From positions 248,001-312,000 of the forward strand of contig NZ_JBHVRO010000003.1 of NCBI RefSeq assembly GCF_042885655.1: a stretch of 64,000 bases of DNA, read 5' to 3'. This DNA is from Psychrobacillus sp042885655. Lineage in GTDB: Bacteria; Bacillota; Bacilli; Bacillales_A; Planococcaceae. The translations under genes and the position numbers were made by a program. Shown here piece after piece: positions 40,454 through 49,320 of the stretch; positions within the stretch are counted from its first letter, which is position 1; every line of letters begins with the position of its first letter. Under the pieces are notes generated by a model. The model saw only the letters and a program-made list of their open reading frames with translations, made no database searches and had not been told where the DNA came from.

Positions 40454-41101
40454 ATGAAGTTTTTTATAGATACAGCCAATTTCGAGGAAATTAAAGAAGC
40501 ACACGCTTGGGGAATTTTATCTGGAGTAACAACAAATCCATCATTAGTAGCGAAAGAAAATATTTCTTTCCATGATCGTCTTCGCGAAATTACAGCACTA
40601 GTAGATGGTTCTGTAAGTGCAGAAGTAATCGCGTTAGATGCAGAAGGTATGATTAAAGAAGGTAGAGAACTTGCTGCAATTGCTCCGAATATAACGGTTA
40701 AGCTGCCAATGACACCTGAAGGTCTAAAAGCATGTTCTGTTTTCCGTTCAGAAGGAATAAAAACAAATGTAACACTTATTTTTAGTGCGAACCAAGCACT
40801 ATTAGCAGCAAGAGCTGGAGCAACATATGTATCTCCATTTCTTGGTCGCTTAGATGATATAGGTCATGACGGAATGGAACTAATAGCGAAAATTGCTCAA
40901 ATATTTGAAATACACAATATTGATACAGAAATCATTGCAGCTTCGATTAGACATCCACAGCATATTACAGATGCCGCGTTAAATGGTGCTCATATTTCTA
41001 CAACTCCATTCAAAGTATTAAAACAATTATTCCATCACCCTTTGACAGACAAAGGAATTGAAGGATTTCTAGCGGATTGGAACAATCGTAAAAGCGAGTA
41101 A
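40454..41101 (+). CDS. tal: transaldolase (TalC/Fsa-like, short form)
   Basis: 215 residues, AGGAGG before ATG. Schiff-base Lys83 in TVKLPMTPEGL, N-terminal FIDTANFEEIKEA and SGVTTNPSLVAKE, and SPFLGRLDDIGHDG. The short decameric form common in Firmicutes; pentose-phosphate transaldolase is the expected role, although fructose-6-phosphate aldolase relatives look alike. Confidence 0.92.
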   Translation: MKFFIDTANFEEIKEAHAWGILSGVTTNPSLVAKENISFHDRLREITALVDGSVSAEVIALDAEGMIKEGRELAAIAPNITVKLPMTPEGLKACSVFRSEGIKTNVTLIFSANQALLAARAGATYVSPFLGRLDDIGHDGMELIAKIAQIFEIHNIDTEIIAASIRHPQHITDAALNGAHISTTPFKVLKQLFHHPLTDKGIEGFLADWNNRKSE

Positions 41102-41120
41102 CAAGACGAAGGAGAAACGT

Positions 41121-42398
41121 ATGGAAGTTTATAAAATAAAAGGTTCAAAACGTTTACATGGCACGATTAAGGTAAGTGGAGCAAAAAATAGTGCAGTAGC
41201 ACTTATTCCAGCTTCCTTACTAGCTAACTCTCCAGTTACTATTGAAGGTTTACCAGAAATTTTAGATGTATGGACATTAAAAGAAATACTTGAAGAAGTA
41301 GGGGCGAAAGTTACATTTGAAGATGGAACAATGACAATCGATCCGACGAATGTAGTGGATATGCCTCTCCCGAATGGTAATATAAAAAAACTACGTGCAT
41401 CATATTATCTAATGGGTGCGCTTCTTGGGAAATTTAAAAAAGCAGCTATCGGTTTACCAGGAGGTTGCCATCTTGGACCACGCCCAATTGATCAACATAT
41501 TAAAGGTTTTGAAGCTTTGGGTGCATCGGTATCCAATGAGCACGGAGCAATTTATTTGCGTGCGGATGAATTAGTAGGTTCAAAGATTTACTTAGACGTT
41601 GTAAGTGTAGGAGCAACCATTAATATAATGCTAGCTGCCGTACTTGCAAAAGGAAGAACGATCATTGAAAATGCTGCAAAAGAGCCAGAAATCATTGATG
41701 TCGCAACACTTTTATCTAATATGGGAGCAAATATTAAAGGTGCAGGAACGAATGTAATTCGAATTGAAGGTGTGAAAGAATTGCATGGGACGAAGCATAC
41801 CATCATCCCAGATCGTATTGAAGCAGGTACATTCATGATTATGGCAGCAGTAGCCGGAGACGGTGTCACCGTTGATAATGTCATTCCTTTTCATGTAGAG
41901 GCATTAACGGCAAAGTTACGTGAAATGGGCGTTAAAGTGGAAGAATATGAAGAAAAAATATTTATTCCTAAGTCAGATAAATTACAAGCGGTAGATGTTA
42001 AAACACTTGTGTACCCAGGGTTTCCAACTGATTTACAGCAACCATTTTCAGTTCTAATGACGCAGGCAACCGGTACATCAGTTATTACAGATTCTATTTA
42101 TTCTGCTAGATTTAAACAAATCGATGAACTCCGTCGTATGAGTGCAAATGGACGGGTAGATGGTAGAACTGCAATAATTACTGGACCGGCCAAACTTGAA
42201 GCTGCAACGGTTCGTGCAAGTGATTTACGTGCAGGAGCAGCGTTAGTTCTTGCTGGTTTAATCGCAGACGGTGAAACAGAAATTCAAGATATATTTCATA
42301 TAGAACGTGGTTATAGTTCAATTATTGAAAAGCTCCGAGGATTAGGAGCAGATATTAGACGAGTGGAAATAAAGGAAATAGAAATAAACAACGAATAA
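41121..42398 (+). CDS. murA: UDP-N-acetylglucosamine 1-carboxyvinyltransferase (second MurA, MurZ/MurAB type)
   Basis: 425 residues, GAAGGAG before ATG. Two inside-out alpha/beta domains; K22-N23 in SGAKNSAV and the PEP-binding, fosfomycin-sensitive Cys116 in GGCHLGPRPIDQH. First committed step of peptidoglycan synthesis. Firmicutes usually carry two paralogues; location after tal equals B. subtilis murAB (murZ). Confidence 0.93.
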   Translation: MEVYKIKGSKRLHGTIKVSGAKNSAVALIPASLLANSPVTIEGLPEILDVWTLKEILEEVGAKVTFEDGTMTIDPTNVVDMPLPNGNIKKLRASYYLMGALLGKFKKAAIGLPGGCHLGPRPIDQHIKGFEALGASVSNEHGAIYLRADELVGSKIYLDVVSVGATINIMLAAVLAKGRTIIENAAKEPEIIDVATLLSNMGANIKGAGTNVIRIEGVKELHGTKHTIIPDRIEAGTFMIMAAVAGDGVTVDNVIPFHVEALTAKLREMGVKVEEYEEKIFIPKSDKLQAVDVKTLVYPGFPTDLQQPFSVLMTQATGTSVITDSIYSARFKQIDELRRMSANGRVDGRTAIITGPAKLEAATVRASDLRAGAALVLAGLIADGETEIQDIFHIERGYSSIIEKLRGLGADIRRVEIKEIEINNE

Positions 42399-42493
42399 AT
42401 TGAATGCATTCTGAACAAATAAGAAAGTATAACTCTTCAACAAATCAGCTGTCTAGACTCTAGGAACCTTGCACTTTTCTTATTTAGAAAATA

Positions 42494-42502
42494 TGCTACA
42501 AT
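42494..42502 (+). promoter_or_regulatory. extended -10 promoter of glpX
   Basis: TGCTACAAT (TGn plus TACAAT) with no convincing -35 at 17 bp; glpX starts 65 bp downstream. Confidence 0.45.
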
Positions 42503-42567
42503 GTAACAGGAAGAAAGACAGGACGGATTTATTAACCGTAAACCGTAAAACGGGAGGCACATATTAG

Positions 42568-43530
42568 ATGGAACGTAGTTTATCAATGGAATTAGTCCGA
42601 GTAACAGAGGCCGCAGCTATCGCATCAGCTCGTTGGATGGGACGCGGATTAAAAAATGAAGCAGACGACGCAGCAACTACTGCTATGCGCACAGTTTTTG
42701 ACACAATCCCTATGGAAGGTGTCGTAGTAATTGGGGAAGGTGAAATGGACGAAGCACCGATGTTATACATCGGAGAGAAGCTTGGACATGGAACTGGAGG
42801 TCCTCAAGTAGATGTGGCAGTGGATCCTTTAGAAGGTACGAATATCGTGGCTTCAGGGGGATGGAATGCACTTGCAGTTCTTGCAATTGCAGATCGCGGA
42901 AATTTACTTCATGCTCCAGATATGTATATGGAAAAATTAGCAGTCGGTCCTGAAGCAATAGGTCAAGTGGATATTAACGCACCCGTTATTGATAATTTAA
43001 GAGCGGTAGCCCGTGCGAAAAATAAAGATATTGAAGATGTAGTGGCTACCATTTTAGGTCGTCCAAGACACCAAAAAATTATCGATGAAATTAGAGCTGC
43101 TGGTGCTCGCATCAAGCTAATTACAGATGGTGATGTTGCCGGAGCTATTAATACAGCCTTCGATAATACTGGTGTAGATATTCTTTTTGGAATGGGTGGG
43201 GCACCTGAAGGGGTTATCTCTGCAGTTGGATTAAAATGCTTAGGCGGAGAAATTCAAGGGAAACTTATTCCTCAAGACGAAGCAGAGCTAGCACGTTGTA
43301 TCAAAATGGGTCTAGATGTAAATAAGATTTTACGTATGGAAGACTTGGTTAAAGGTGACGACGCTATCTTTGCAGCTACTGGTGTAACGGACGGAGAACT
43401 TCTTCGTGGAGTACAATTTAAAGGTGCTTTTGGCTCTACTCATTCTATCGTTATGCGTGCAAAATCAGGCACAATCCGATTTGTTGAAGGAAGACATAGC
43501 TTAAAGAAAAAACCGAATTTAGTTCTATAA
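42568..43530 (+). CDS. glpX: class II fructose-1,6-bisphosphatase
   Basis: 320 residues, GGGAGG at 10 bases before ATG. GlpX family lithium-sensitive phosphatase fold: IGEGEMDEAPMLYIGE and VDPLEGTN carry metal and phosphate ligands, followed by GMGGAPEGVISA. Gluconeogenic enzyme. Confidence 0.94.
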   Translation: MERSLSMELVRVTEAAAIASARWMGRGLKNEADDAATTAMRTVFDTIPMEGVVVIGEGEMDEAPMLYIGEKLGHGTGGPQVDVAVDPLEGTNIVASGGWNALAVLAIADRGNLLHAPDMYMEKLAVGPEAIGQVDINAPVIDNLRAVARAKNKDIEDVVATILGRPRHQKIIDEIRAAGARIKLITDGDVAGAINTAFDNTGVDILFGMGGAPEGVISAVGLKCLGGEIQGKLIPQDEAELARCIKMGLDVNKILRMEDLVKGDDAIFAATGVTDGELLRGVQFKGAFGSTHSIVMRAKSGTIRFVEGRHSLKKKPNLVL

Positions 43531-43549
43531 AACTAAACTTCTCTAATGT

Positions 43550-43574
43550 ATACCCGGCTTAGTCGGTCGGGTAT
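43550..43574 (+). terminator. terminator of glpX
   Basis: ATACCCG / CGGGTAT stem with an 11-base loop; only a short pyrimidine tail follows. Confidence 0.6.
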
Positions 43575-43826
43575 CCTCTTTATAAACTTCAATCCTATTA
43601 AACCTTTTTCAGCAGAAGTCGCCACCTTTTATAAAAGCGAGATGTTGCTAATAACTCATAAACTTGAGTGGTCAGCTTACCATTGAAACAGGTTAAAGCC
43701 TTTGGTGAAAGTTAGTTGTACAAGCTCGTGTACAGTTTTTTTGGCGACGAGTGAATCAGATACACCAAAGTATATATCCCCAAAAATTAGAAACAACAAA
43801 ATATAATAAAGAGTGGTGCTTTGCCA
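43575..43826. other. rho leader region
   Basis: About 250 bp with a fragment of the dispersed repeat (AGAAGTCGCCACC near 43615; CGACGAGTGA near 43744) and a terminator-like hairpin at 43716-43742 ahead of rho. No gene seen. Confidence 0.45.
43716..43742 (+). terminator. hairpin with T-run in the rho leader
   Basis: TTGTACA / TGTACAG stem, loop AGCTCG, then seven T. Either ends upstream transcription or attenuates rho. Confidence 0.6.
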
Positions 43827-45110
43827 ATGACACAAACAACAATTAATGAGTTAGAAAATATGACTTTAAAAGAGCTATATGCCCTAGCAAGAAAATATAA
43901 AGTTGCGACATATAGTAAACTTTCGAAAAAAGAACTTATTTTTGCAATTTTAAAATCTCGTGCTGAACAAGAAGGATTCTTCTTTATGGAAGGTGTATTA
44001 GAAATTATCCAACAAGAAGGTTTTGGTTTCTTACGTCCTATTAACTATTCTCCAAGTTCTGAAGATATCTATATTTCTGCTTCCCAAATTAGAAGATTTG
44101 ATTTGAGAAATGGAGACAAAGTAACAGGAAAAGTACGTCCTCCTAAAGAAAGTGAACGCTACTATGGTCTTTTACACGTAGAATTAGTTAATGGAGAAGA
44201 TCCAGAAATCGCTAAAGAACGTGTACACTTTCCAGGTCTGACTGCATTATATCCAGACCGTCAAATCACACTTGAAACTAGTCCAGAAAAATTATCGACT
44301 CGTATTATGGATTTAGTAGCTCCAGTTGGATATGGTCAACGTGGACTAATCGTTGCCCCTCCAAAAGCAGGGAAAACTTTATTAATTAAAGAAATTGCAA
44401 ATGCAATTACAACGAATCATCCAAACGCAGAACTAATTGTTTTATTAATAGACGAACGTCCTGAAGAAGTAACGGACATCGAACGTTCCGTTAAAGCAGA
44501 TGTAGTAAGTTCTACATTTGATGAAGTACCCGAAAACCATGTAAAGGTAGCTGAACTTGTTTTAGAAAGAGCGATGCGTTTAGTTGAACATAAACGTGAC
44601 GTTATCATCTTAATGGACTCTATTACTCGACTTGCTCGAGCATATAATTTAGTAATACCTCCAAGTGGTCGTACGCTATCAGGTGGTATTGATCCAGCGG
44701 CATTCCATCGTCCAAAAAGATTTTTTGGGGCTGCTCGTAATATCGAAGAAGGCGGTAGCTTAACAATTCTTGCTACTGCATTAGTTGATACGGGTTCTCG
44801 TATGGACGAAGTAATTTATGAAGAGTTTAAAGGAACGGGTAACTTAGAACTTCATTTGGATAGAAGTCTTGCAGAACGTCGAATTTTCCCTGCGATTGAT
44901 ATCCGTCGTTCCGGTACACGAAAAGAAGAACTCCTAATTCCAAAAGATCAGTTGGATAAACTTTGGGCTATTCGCAAAACTTTCTCCGATTCAGGCGATT
45001 TTGCTGAGCGTTTCTTGAAAAAACTTCGTCAATCCAAAACAAACGAAGCATTTTTTGAACAACTTGCAGTTGAAATGAAAGCGCATCGTAGTGGTAAAGT
45101 GACTCTATAA
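43827..45110 (+). CDS. rho: transcription termination factor Rho
   Basis: 427 residues from ATG 43827 (an in-frame TTG 6 bases earlier is less well spaced from GTGGTG). N-terminal SAP-like helices (MTLKELYALARKY), an RNA-binding cold-shock domain (GFGFLRP), and a RecA-type ATPase with Walker A APPKAGKT, Walker B VIILMDSITRLARA and the Q/R loop. Hexameric RNA helicase. Confidence 0.95.
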   Translation: MTQTTINELENMTLKELYALARKYKVATYSKLSKKELIFAILKSRAEQEGFFFMEGVLEIIQQEGFGFLRPINYSPSSEDIYISASQIRRFDLRNGDKVTGKVRPPKESERYYGLLHVELVNGEDPEIAKERVHFPGLTALYPDRQITLETSPEKLSTRIMDLVAPVGYGQRGLIVAPPKAGKTLLIKEIANAITTNHPNAELIVLLIDERPEEVTDIERSVKADVVSSTFDEVPENHVKVAELVLERAMRLVEHKRDVIILMDSITRLARAYNLVIPPSGRTLSGGIDPAAFHRPKRFFGAARNIEEGGSLTILATALVDTGSRMDEVIYEEFKGTGNLELHLDRSLAERRIFPAIDIRRSGTRKEELLIPKDQLDKLWAIRKTFSDSGDFAERFLKKLRQSKTNEAFFEQLAVEMKAHRSGKVTL

Positions 45111-45125
45111 ACTAAAACTAACAAC

Positions 45126-45154
45126 TTGCATTTAAAATGAATAGATGCTATTAT
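45126..45154 (+). promoter_or_regulatory. strong sigma-A promoter of rpmE
   Basis: TTGCAT (45126-45131), 17-bp spacer, TATTAT (45149-45154) with extended TGC. Confidence 0.7.
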
Positions 45155-45159
45155 ATATG

Positions 45160-45275
45160 TTGTAAGTTTACAATTTTCTGCTACATATACGATTGGCTAA
45201 CAATCGGATCGTGTAAGGTATCAGTTTCATAACCAACTCTGTTCCAGATGGTCCAGGGCGAGAGGAGAGATAGAG
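45160..45275 (+). ncRNA. candidate ribosomal-protein L31 leader
   Basis: A 115-nt leader between promoter and rpmE with ACGATTGG / CGGATCGT and related pairings and a GGTCCAGGGCGAGAGGAG end. L31 autoregulatory leaders are known in Firmicutes; I cannot align to the model, so this is a suggestion. Confidence 0.4.
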
Positions 45276-45491
45276 ATGAAAGCAGGAATTCATCCCGATT
45301 ACAAAGAAGCAACAGTATCATGTTCATGTGGTAACACATTCACAACTGGTTCTGTAAAAAACGACATCAAAGTCGAGTTCTGTAACGAATGTCACCCATT
45401 CTATACTGGACGTCAAAAATTCGCAGCTGCGGATGGCCGTGTTGATCGCTTCAACAAAAAATACGGTATTAAAGAAGAAATCAAAAACTAA
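45276..45491 (+). CDS. rpmE: 50S ribosomal protein L31 (zinc-binding type)
   Basis: 71 residues, AGAGGAGAG before ATG. Starts MKAGIHPDYKEA, with CSC (C16, C18) and CNEC (about 37-40) forming the zinc site, and HPFYTGRQKF typical of type A L31. The Cys-containing form implies a zinc-independent paralogue may exist elsewhere. Terminator follows. Confidence 0.95.
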   Translation: MKAGIHPDYKEATVSCSCGNTFTTGSVKNDIKVEFCNECHPFYTGRQKFAAADGRVDRFNKKYGIKEEIKN

Positions 45492-45499
45492 TTACCAAG

Positions 45500-45535
45500 T
45501 ACCTGCAAAGCACATTGTGTTTTGCAGGTATTTTT
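45500..45535 (+). terminator. terminator of rpmE
   Basis: TACCTGCAAA / TTTGCAGGTA stem followed by TTTTTATTT. Confidence 0.9.
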
Positions 45536-45664
45536 ATTTGTTTAGAACATTTGCATACATAATAATGTAAATATTTTTTTATATATCGAGCTTCACTGCC
45601 TTATGTTATAAATAGATATAGGAAATAGATTAGTAGAAGAAAATGAATTACAAGGAGAATTAGA

Positions 45665-46237
45665 ATGGCGCAATTATTTTATAAGCACGGTGCAATGAAT
45701 AGTGGCAAATCTATTGAAATTCTAAAAGTAGCTCATAATTACGAGGAACAAGATAAGCCGGTTCTCATTTTTACACCAGGCATCGATACAAGAGATGAAA
45801 TTGGGTATATTTCAAGTAGAATAGGATTAAAGAGAAAAGCTACGGCAATCTATGATGATACAAATTTATATGAGTTGGTAAAAGATCATTCACCAAAACC
45901 ATATTGTGTATTAATTGATGAAGTGCAATTCTTAAAAAAAGAGCATGTCTTACAATTAACAAAAATTGTAGATGAACTAGATATTCCTGTCATGGGATTT
46001 GGACTAAAAAACGATTTCCAAAATGAACTTTTTGAAGGAAGCCGCTATATGTTAATTTACGCAGATAAAATTGAGGAAATGAAAACAATTTGCTGGTTCT
46101 GCCATAAGAAAGCTATTATGAATCTCCGTGTAGATGAAAATGGCAAACCAATATACACTGGCGAACAAATTCAAATTGGTGGCAACGACTCCTACTATCC
46201 GGTATGTCGTAAATGCCATGCTAATCCACCATTATAA
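45665..46237 (+). CDS. tdk: thymidine kinase
   Basis: 190 residues, AAGGAG before ATG. Type II kinase: P-loop GAMNSGKS (9-16), DEVQFL Walker B with catalytic Glu, and a structural zinc lasso (CWFC ... CRKC). Salvages thymidine. Conserved after rpmE. Confidence 0.93.
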   Translation: MAQLFYKHGAMNSGKSIEILKVAHNYEEQDKPVLIFTPGIDTRDEIGYISSRIGLKRKATAIYDDTNLYELVKDHSPKPYCVLIDEVQFLKKEHVLQLTKIVDELDIPVMGFGLKNDFQNELFEGSRYMLIYADKIEEMKTICWFCHKKAIMNLRVDENGKPIYTGEQIQIGGNDSYYPVCRKCHANPPL

Positions 46238-46246
46238 TATTAAAAA

Positions 46247-46286
46247 GGAAAATCCACTTAATTCTCTAAGAATTTGGTGGATTTTC
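46247..46286 (+). terminator. terminator of tdk
   Basis: GGAAAATCCAC / GTGGATTTTC arms with an inner AATTCT..AGAATT foldback and a T-rich tail. Confidence 0.8.
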
Positions 46287-46316
46287 TATTAGATCGGTAT
46301 CGCCTGATATTTTATA

Positions 46317-46466
46317 TAAAAATTATGCTGATTTGTTGAGCAAGAAAACACAACTTTCAATACGATTTGCAAAATGGTCTCGCTTTGTTGCAATTTGGTC
46401 TTGGCTCGAGGTGAAATGGTCTAGCTTTGGAACAATTTCGTCTCGGCTCAAGGTGAATTGGTCTCA
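46317..46466 (+). repeat. 21-bp-period array plus lead-in, block A
   Basis: Cores GGTCTCG, GGTCTTG, GGTCTAG, CGTCTCG and GGTCTCA start at 46376, 46397, 46418, 46439 and 46460, exactly 21 bp apart. The lead-in (ATGCTGATTTGTTGAGCAAG) is repeated in block B. Confidence 0.9.
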
Positions 46467-46487
46467 AACTGCTATTATATGAAAAAA

Positions 46488-46589
46488 ATACGCTGACTTA
46501 GTAAGCAAGAAAACACTTTTTTCAATTGGATTTTCTAATCGGACTCGCTTTGGAGCAATTTAGTCTCGGATCGAGGTAAAATGTTCTTG
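46488..46589 (+). repeat. 21-bp-period array plus lead-in, block B
   Basis: Diverged duplicate of block A: lead-in ACGCTGACTTAGTAAGCAAG, then cores at 46541, 46562 and 46583, again exactly 21 bp apart. The offset to block A is about 165-170 bp. Confidence 0.88.
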
Positions 46590-46710
46590 CACTCCTTTTG
46601 GATGTAAGTAACAACCTGATTTAGAAAGAATATTACGGAAAAAGTAGCGATGATGACACTTTTTCTTTATAATAGGAATGATATAGACTTAAACGAACGA
46701 GGTGAGCTCG

Positions 46711-47790
46711 ATGTTTGATCGATTACAATCGGTAGAAGATCGTTATAATAATTTAAATGAATTGCTTAGTGATCCAGATGTGGTCAACGATACAAAAAAA
46801 CTAAGAGAATATTCAAAAGAGCAATCAGATTTGCAGCCAACAGTAGATGCGTATCGTGAATACAAGGATGCAAAAAGTCAATATAATGACGCAAAACTGA
46901 TGTTAGAGGAAAAGCTCGATGCGGATATGCGTGATATGGTAAAAGAAGAAGTAAATGATTTGGAAAGTCAAATTACAGAACTTGAAGAGCGTCTTAGAGT
47001 TTTATTAATTCCAAAAGATCCGAATGATGATAAAAACGTTATTATGGAGATTCGTGGAGCAGCTGGTGGAGATGAAGCGGCTTTATTTGCGGGTAATTTA
47101 TTCCGTATGTACAGTAGATATGCAGAAACGCAAGGCTGGAAAATTGATATTATGGAATCCTCTCCTACAGGTCTTGGTGGATACAAAGAGATCATTTTCA
47201 TGATTAATGGAACTAATGCTTATTCTAGAATGAAATATGAAAATGGTGCCCATCGTGTACAACGCGTACCAGAAACAGAGTCTGGTGGCCGTATTCATAC
47301 ATCAACGGCAACAGTTGCTGTTCTTCCGGAAGCAGAGGAAGTGGACGTCGATATCCATGAAAAAGATGTCCGTGTAGATACATTTGCATCTTCTGGTGCG
47401 GGTGGTCAATCTGTTAATACGACGATGTCTGCTGTTCGTATGACGCATTTACCAACAGGCATTACAGTTTCTATGCAAGATGAAAAGTCGCAAATTAAAA
47501 ACAGAGAAAAGGCTATGAAGATTCTACGTGCTCGTGTTGCAGATAAATTCCGTCAAGAAGCACAAGCCGAATATGATGCTGTTCGTAAATCTGCCGTAGG
47601 TACTGGTGACCGATCAGAACGAATTCGAACATATAATTATCCACAAAACCGAGTGACGGATCACCGCATCGGATTAACAATTCAAAAGCTTGACCAGATT
47701 TTAGAAGGAAAGCTGAATGAAGTAGTGGATGCATTAATATTGGAGGATCAAGCAGAAAAATTAGAAAGAATGAATGATACCAATGTGTAA
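46711..47790 (+). CDS. prfA: peptide chain release factor 1
   Basis: 359 residues from ATG 46711 (GAGGTGAG at 5 bases). Coiled coil N-terminus, RGAAGGDEAALF, and the peptidyl-hydrolase loop SGAGGQSVNT. Recognises UAA/UAG. Its end overlaps or abuts prmC, whose product methylates the GGQ glutamine. Confidence 0.95.
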   Translation: MFDRLQSVEDRYNNLNELLSDPDVVNDTKKLREYSKEQSDLQPTVDAYREYKDAKSQYNDAKLMLEEKLDADMRDMVKEEVNDLESQITELEERLRVLLIPKDPNDDKNVIMEIRGAAGGDEAALFAGNLFRMYSRYAETQGWKIDIMESSPTGLGGYKEIIFMINGTNAYSRMKYENGAHRVQRVPETESGGRIHTSTATVAVLPEAEEVDVDIHEKDVRVDTFASSGAGGQSVNTTMSAVRMTHLPTGITVSMQDEKSQIKNREKAMKILRARVADKFRQEAQAEYDAVRKSAVGTGDRSERIRTYNYPQNRVTDHRIGLTIQKLDQILEGKLNEVVDALILEDQAEKLERMNDTNV

Positions 47791-48640
47791 AACAACTTAT
47801 GAGGCCCTAACCCGGGCTTCTTCTTTTTTAGAAGAGAATAATCGAGAAAAAGAAGTGGCTCGTTACTTGTTGCAGCATGTTCTGAAGAAAAACTATTCAC
47901 AGTTGATGTTCGCAATGTATGATGAGTTATCCACAGAAGATTTTAAAACGTTTTGGTCATACGTTGAAGAACATGCAACTGGGCGACCTTTTCAATATAT
48001 TATCGGACAGGAAACCTTTTACGGTCGGGATTTCTTTGTAAATGAAAATGTATTGATTCCTCGTCCAGAAACAGAAGAATTAATAGTAGAAGTAAAAAAA
48101 CGTGTAAAAACACTTTTCGATGCAAATAAAATCTTGCAAGTCGCTGACATAGGTACTGGAAGCGGAGCAATTGCGGTCACAATAAAAAAAGAAATCCCTA
48201 ATGCAGAAGTTACTGGAACCGATATATCTGAGCAAGCTCTTGAAGTGGCATTGGAGAATGCACAGCTATTGGATGCAGAAATCCAATTTAGGAAAGGCGA
48301 TTTACTAGCTCCAATTTCACTTCAAAAATGGGATGTTGTTTTATCTAACCCGCCATACATTGGTTTGCACGAAGCAGAAACACTTTCAGATACAGTAATT
48401 GATTATGAGCCACATCTAGCTTTATTTGCAGAAGAAGATGGATTGCAATTGTATCGAAAAATGGCAGAGCAGCTACCTTCTATGATGAACGTACCTAGTT
48501 TCATAGGTTTTGAAATTGGTTATGAACAAGGAGTAGCAGTGCAAAATATGCTCCAAACTGCATTTCCTAAGGCATTGGTAGAAGTGGTGCAAGATATTAA
48601 TAAAAAAAATCGTTTTGTTTTTTGCACAATTACTGAATAA
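47783..48640 (+). CDS. prmC: release factor glutamine methyltransferase
   Basis: 285 residues; start taken at ATG 47783, with an ATG at 47774 possible (overlap of 8 or 17 bp with prfA). N-terminal helical domain, SAM-binding ADIGTGSGAIAV and catalytic NPPY (SNPPYIG). Methylates RF1/RF2. No strong ribosome site, consistent with coupling to prfA. Confidence 0.92.
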   Translation: MCKTTYEALTRASSFLEENNREKEVARYLLQHVLKKNYSQLMFAMYDELSTEDFKTFWSYVEEHATGRPFQYIIGQETFYGRDFFVNENVLIPRPETEELIVEVKKRVKTLFDANKILQVADIGTGSGAIAVTIKKEIPNAEVTGTDISEQALEVALENAQLLDAEIQFRKGDLLAPISLQKWDVVLSNPPYIGLHEAETLSDTVIDYEPHLALFAEEDGLQLYRKMAEQLPSMMNVPSFIGFEIGYEQGVAVQNMLQTAFPKALVEVVQDINKKNRFVFCTITE

Positions 48641-48663
48641 GTTATGAATCTATTGGTAACAAT
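48635..48663 (+). promoter_or_regulatory. candidate sigma-F promoter of spoIIR
   Basis: GAATA (48635-48639), 15-bp spacer, GGTAACAAT (48655-48663). The -10 fits GgnrAnAnT fully; spoIIR is the classic sigma-F target. Confidence 0.55.
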
Positions 48664-48684
48664 GTTCCTAAGGAGGAATGTTAT

Positions 48685-49212
48685 ATGTTACCAGATTATG
48701 AGATAAAGAGAGCACCAAGAATTAGTAAACAAATAGATGCAATTATTTTCTTCGTGTGGATGTTACTTCTTATTCAGTTTTGTTTATTTATATTATTTCA
48801 GCCTACCGATCAAGCGGATGGTTTACGCTTTCGATTAATTGCAAATAGCAATACAATAGAAGATCAACAAATAAAAAAAGAAGTGAAAAATAGTATTGAG
48901 CCACTTTTAGTTCAGTATCAAAATAATCCACAAATTTATACAAAACTTGAACAAGCTGTGGATAAGTTGTCAGAAAAATACGAAAAAGATATTAGTCTTT
49001 CCACAGGCTTAACATTATTTCCACCCAAAGCGTGGAATCAAGGGATAACGGCACAAAATTATGTCGAGTCTGTTGTTATAACAATCGGTAGCGGTCGTGG
49101 AGATAACTGGTGGTGTGCGTTGTTTCCAAAAGTATGCTACAAAGAAGAAGTAGTTGAAGAGAAGCCGAAGTTTTGGGTTTGGGAATGGTTGAAAAAGAAG
49201 TTTTCCACATAA
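48685..49212 (+). CDS. spoIIR: stage II sporulation protein R
   Basis: 175 residues, AAGGAGG before ATG. One N-terminal membrane segment/signal (about 20-38), then LRFRLIANSNTIEDQQIKKE and VVITIGSGRGDNWWCALFPK, diagnostic of SpoIIR. Made in the forespore and acting across the septum, it triggers SpoIIGA to process pro-sigma-E. The last part carries a DnaA box and a basic-aromatic tail. Confidence 0.93.
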   Translation: MLPDYEIKRAPRISKQIDAIIFFVWMLLLIQFCLFILFQPTDQADGLRFRLIANSNTIEDQQIKKEVKNSIEPLLVQYQNNPQIYTKLEQAVDKLSEKYEKDISLSTGLTLFPPKAWNQGITAQNYVESVVITIGSGRGDNWWCALFPKVCYKEEVVEEKPKFWVWEWLKKKFST

Positions 49213-49320
49213 TTGTCCACAAAAATAATGTAGTTATCAACAAAAATGTGGATAAATAACGAAGAAAGGAGAAAATACAAGATGAAAACACAAATTATAA
49301 GTGTGGATAACTTATCCACA
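48924..49320. promoter_or_regulatory. DnaA-box cluster at spoIIR-ywlC
   Basis: Four perfect boxes: TGTGGATAA at 48957, 49247 and 49302 and TTATCCACA at 49312; the last two form an inverted pair one base apart. Four single-mismatch boxes: TAATCCACA 48924, TTTTCCACA 49201, TTGTCCACA 49213, TTATCAACA 49234. Six of eight fall within 120 bp. Confidence 0.85.

Noticed and set aside
45600..45664. tRNA or rRNA genes anywhere in the window
   Set aside because: No cloverleaf-like GGTTCGAnTCC segments with matching acceptor stems, and no rRNA-like sequence were noticed.
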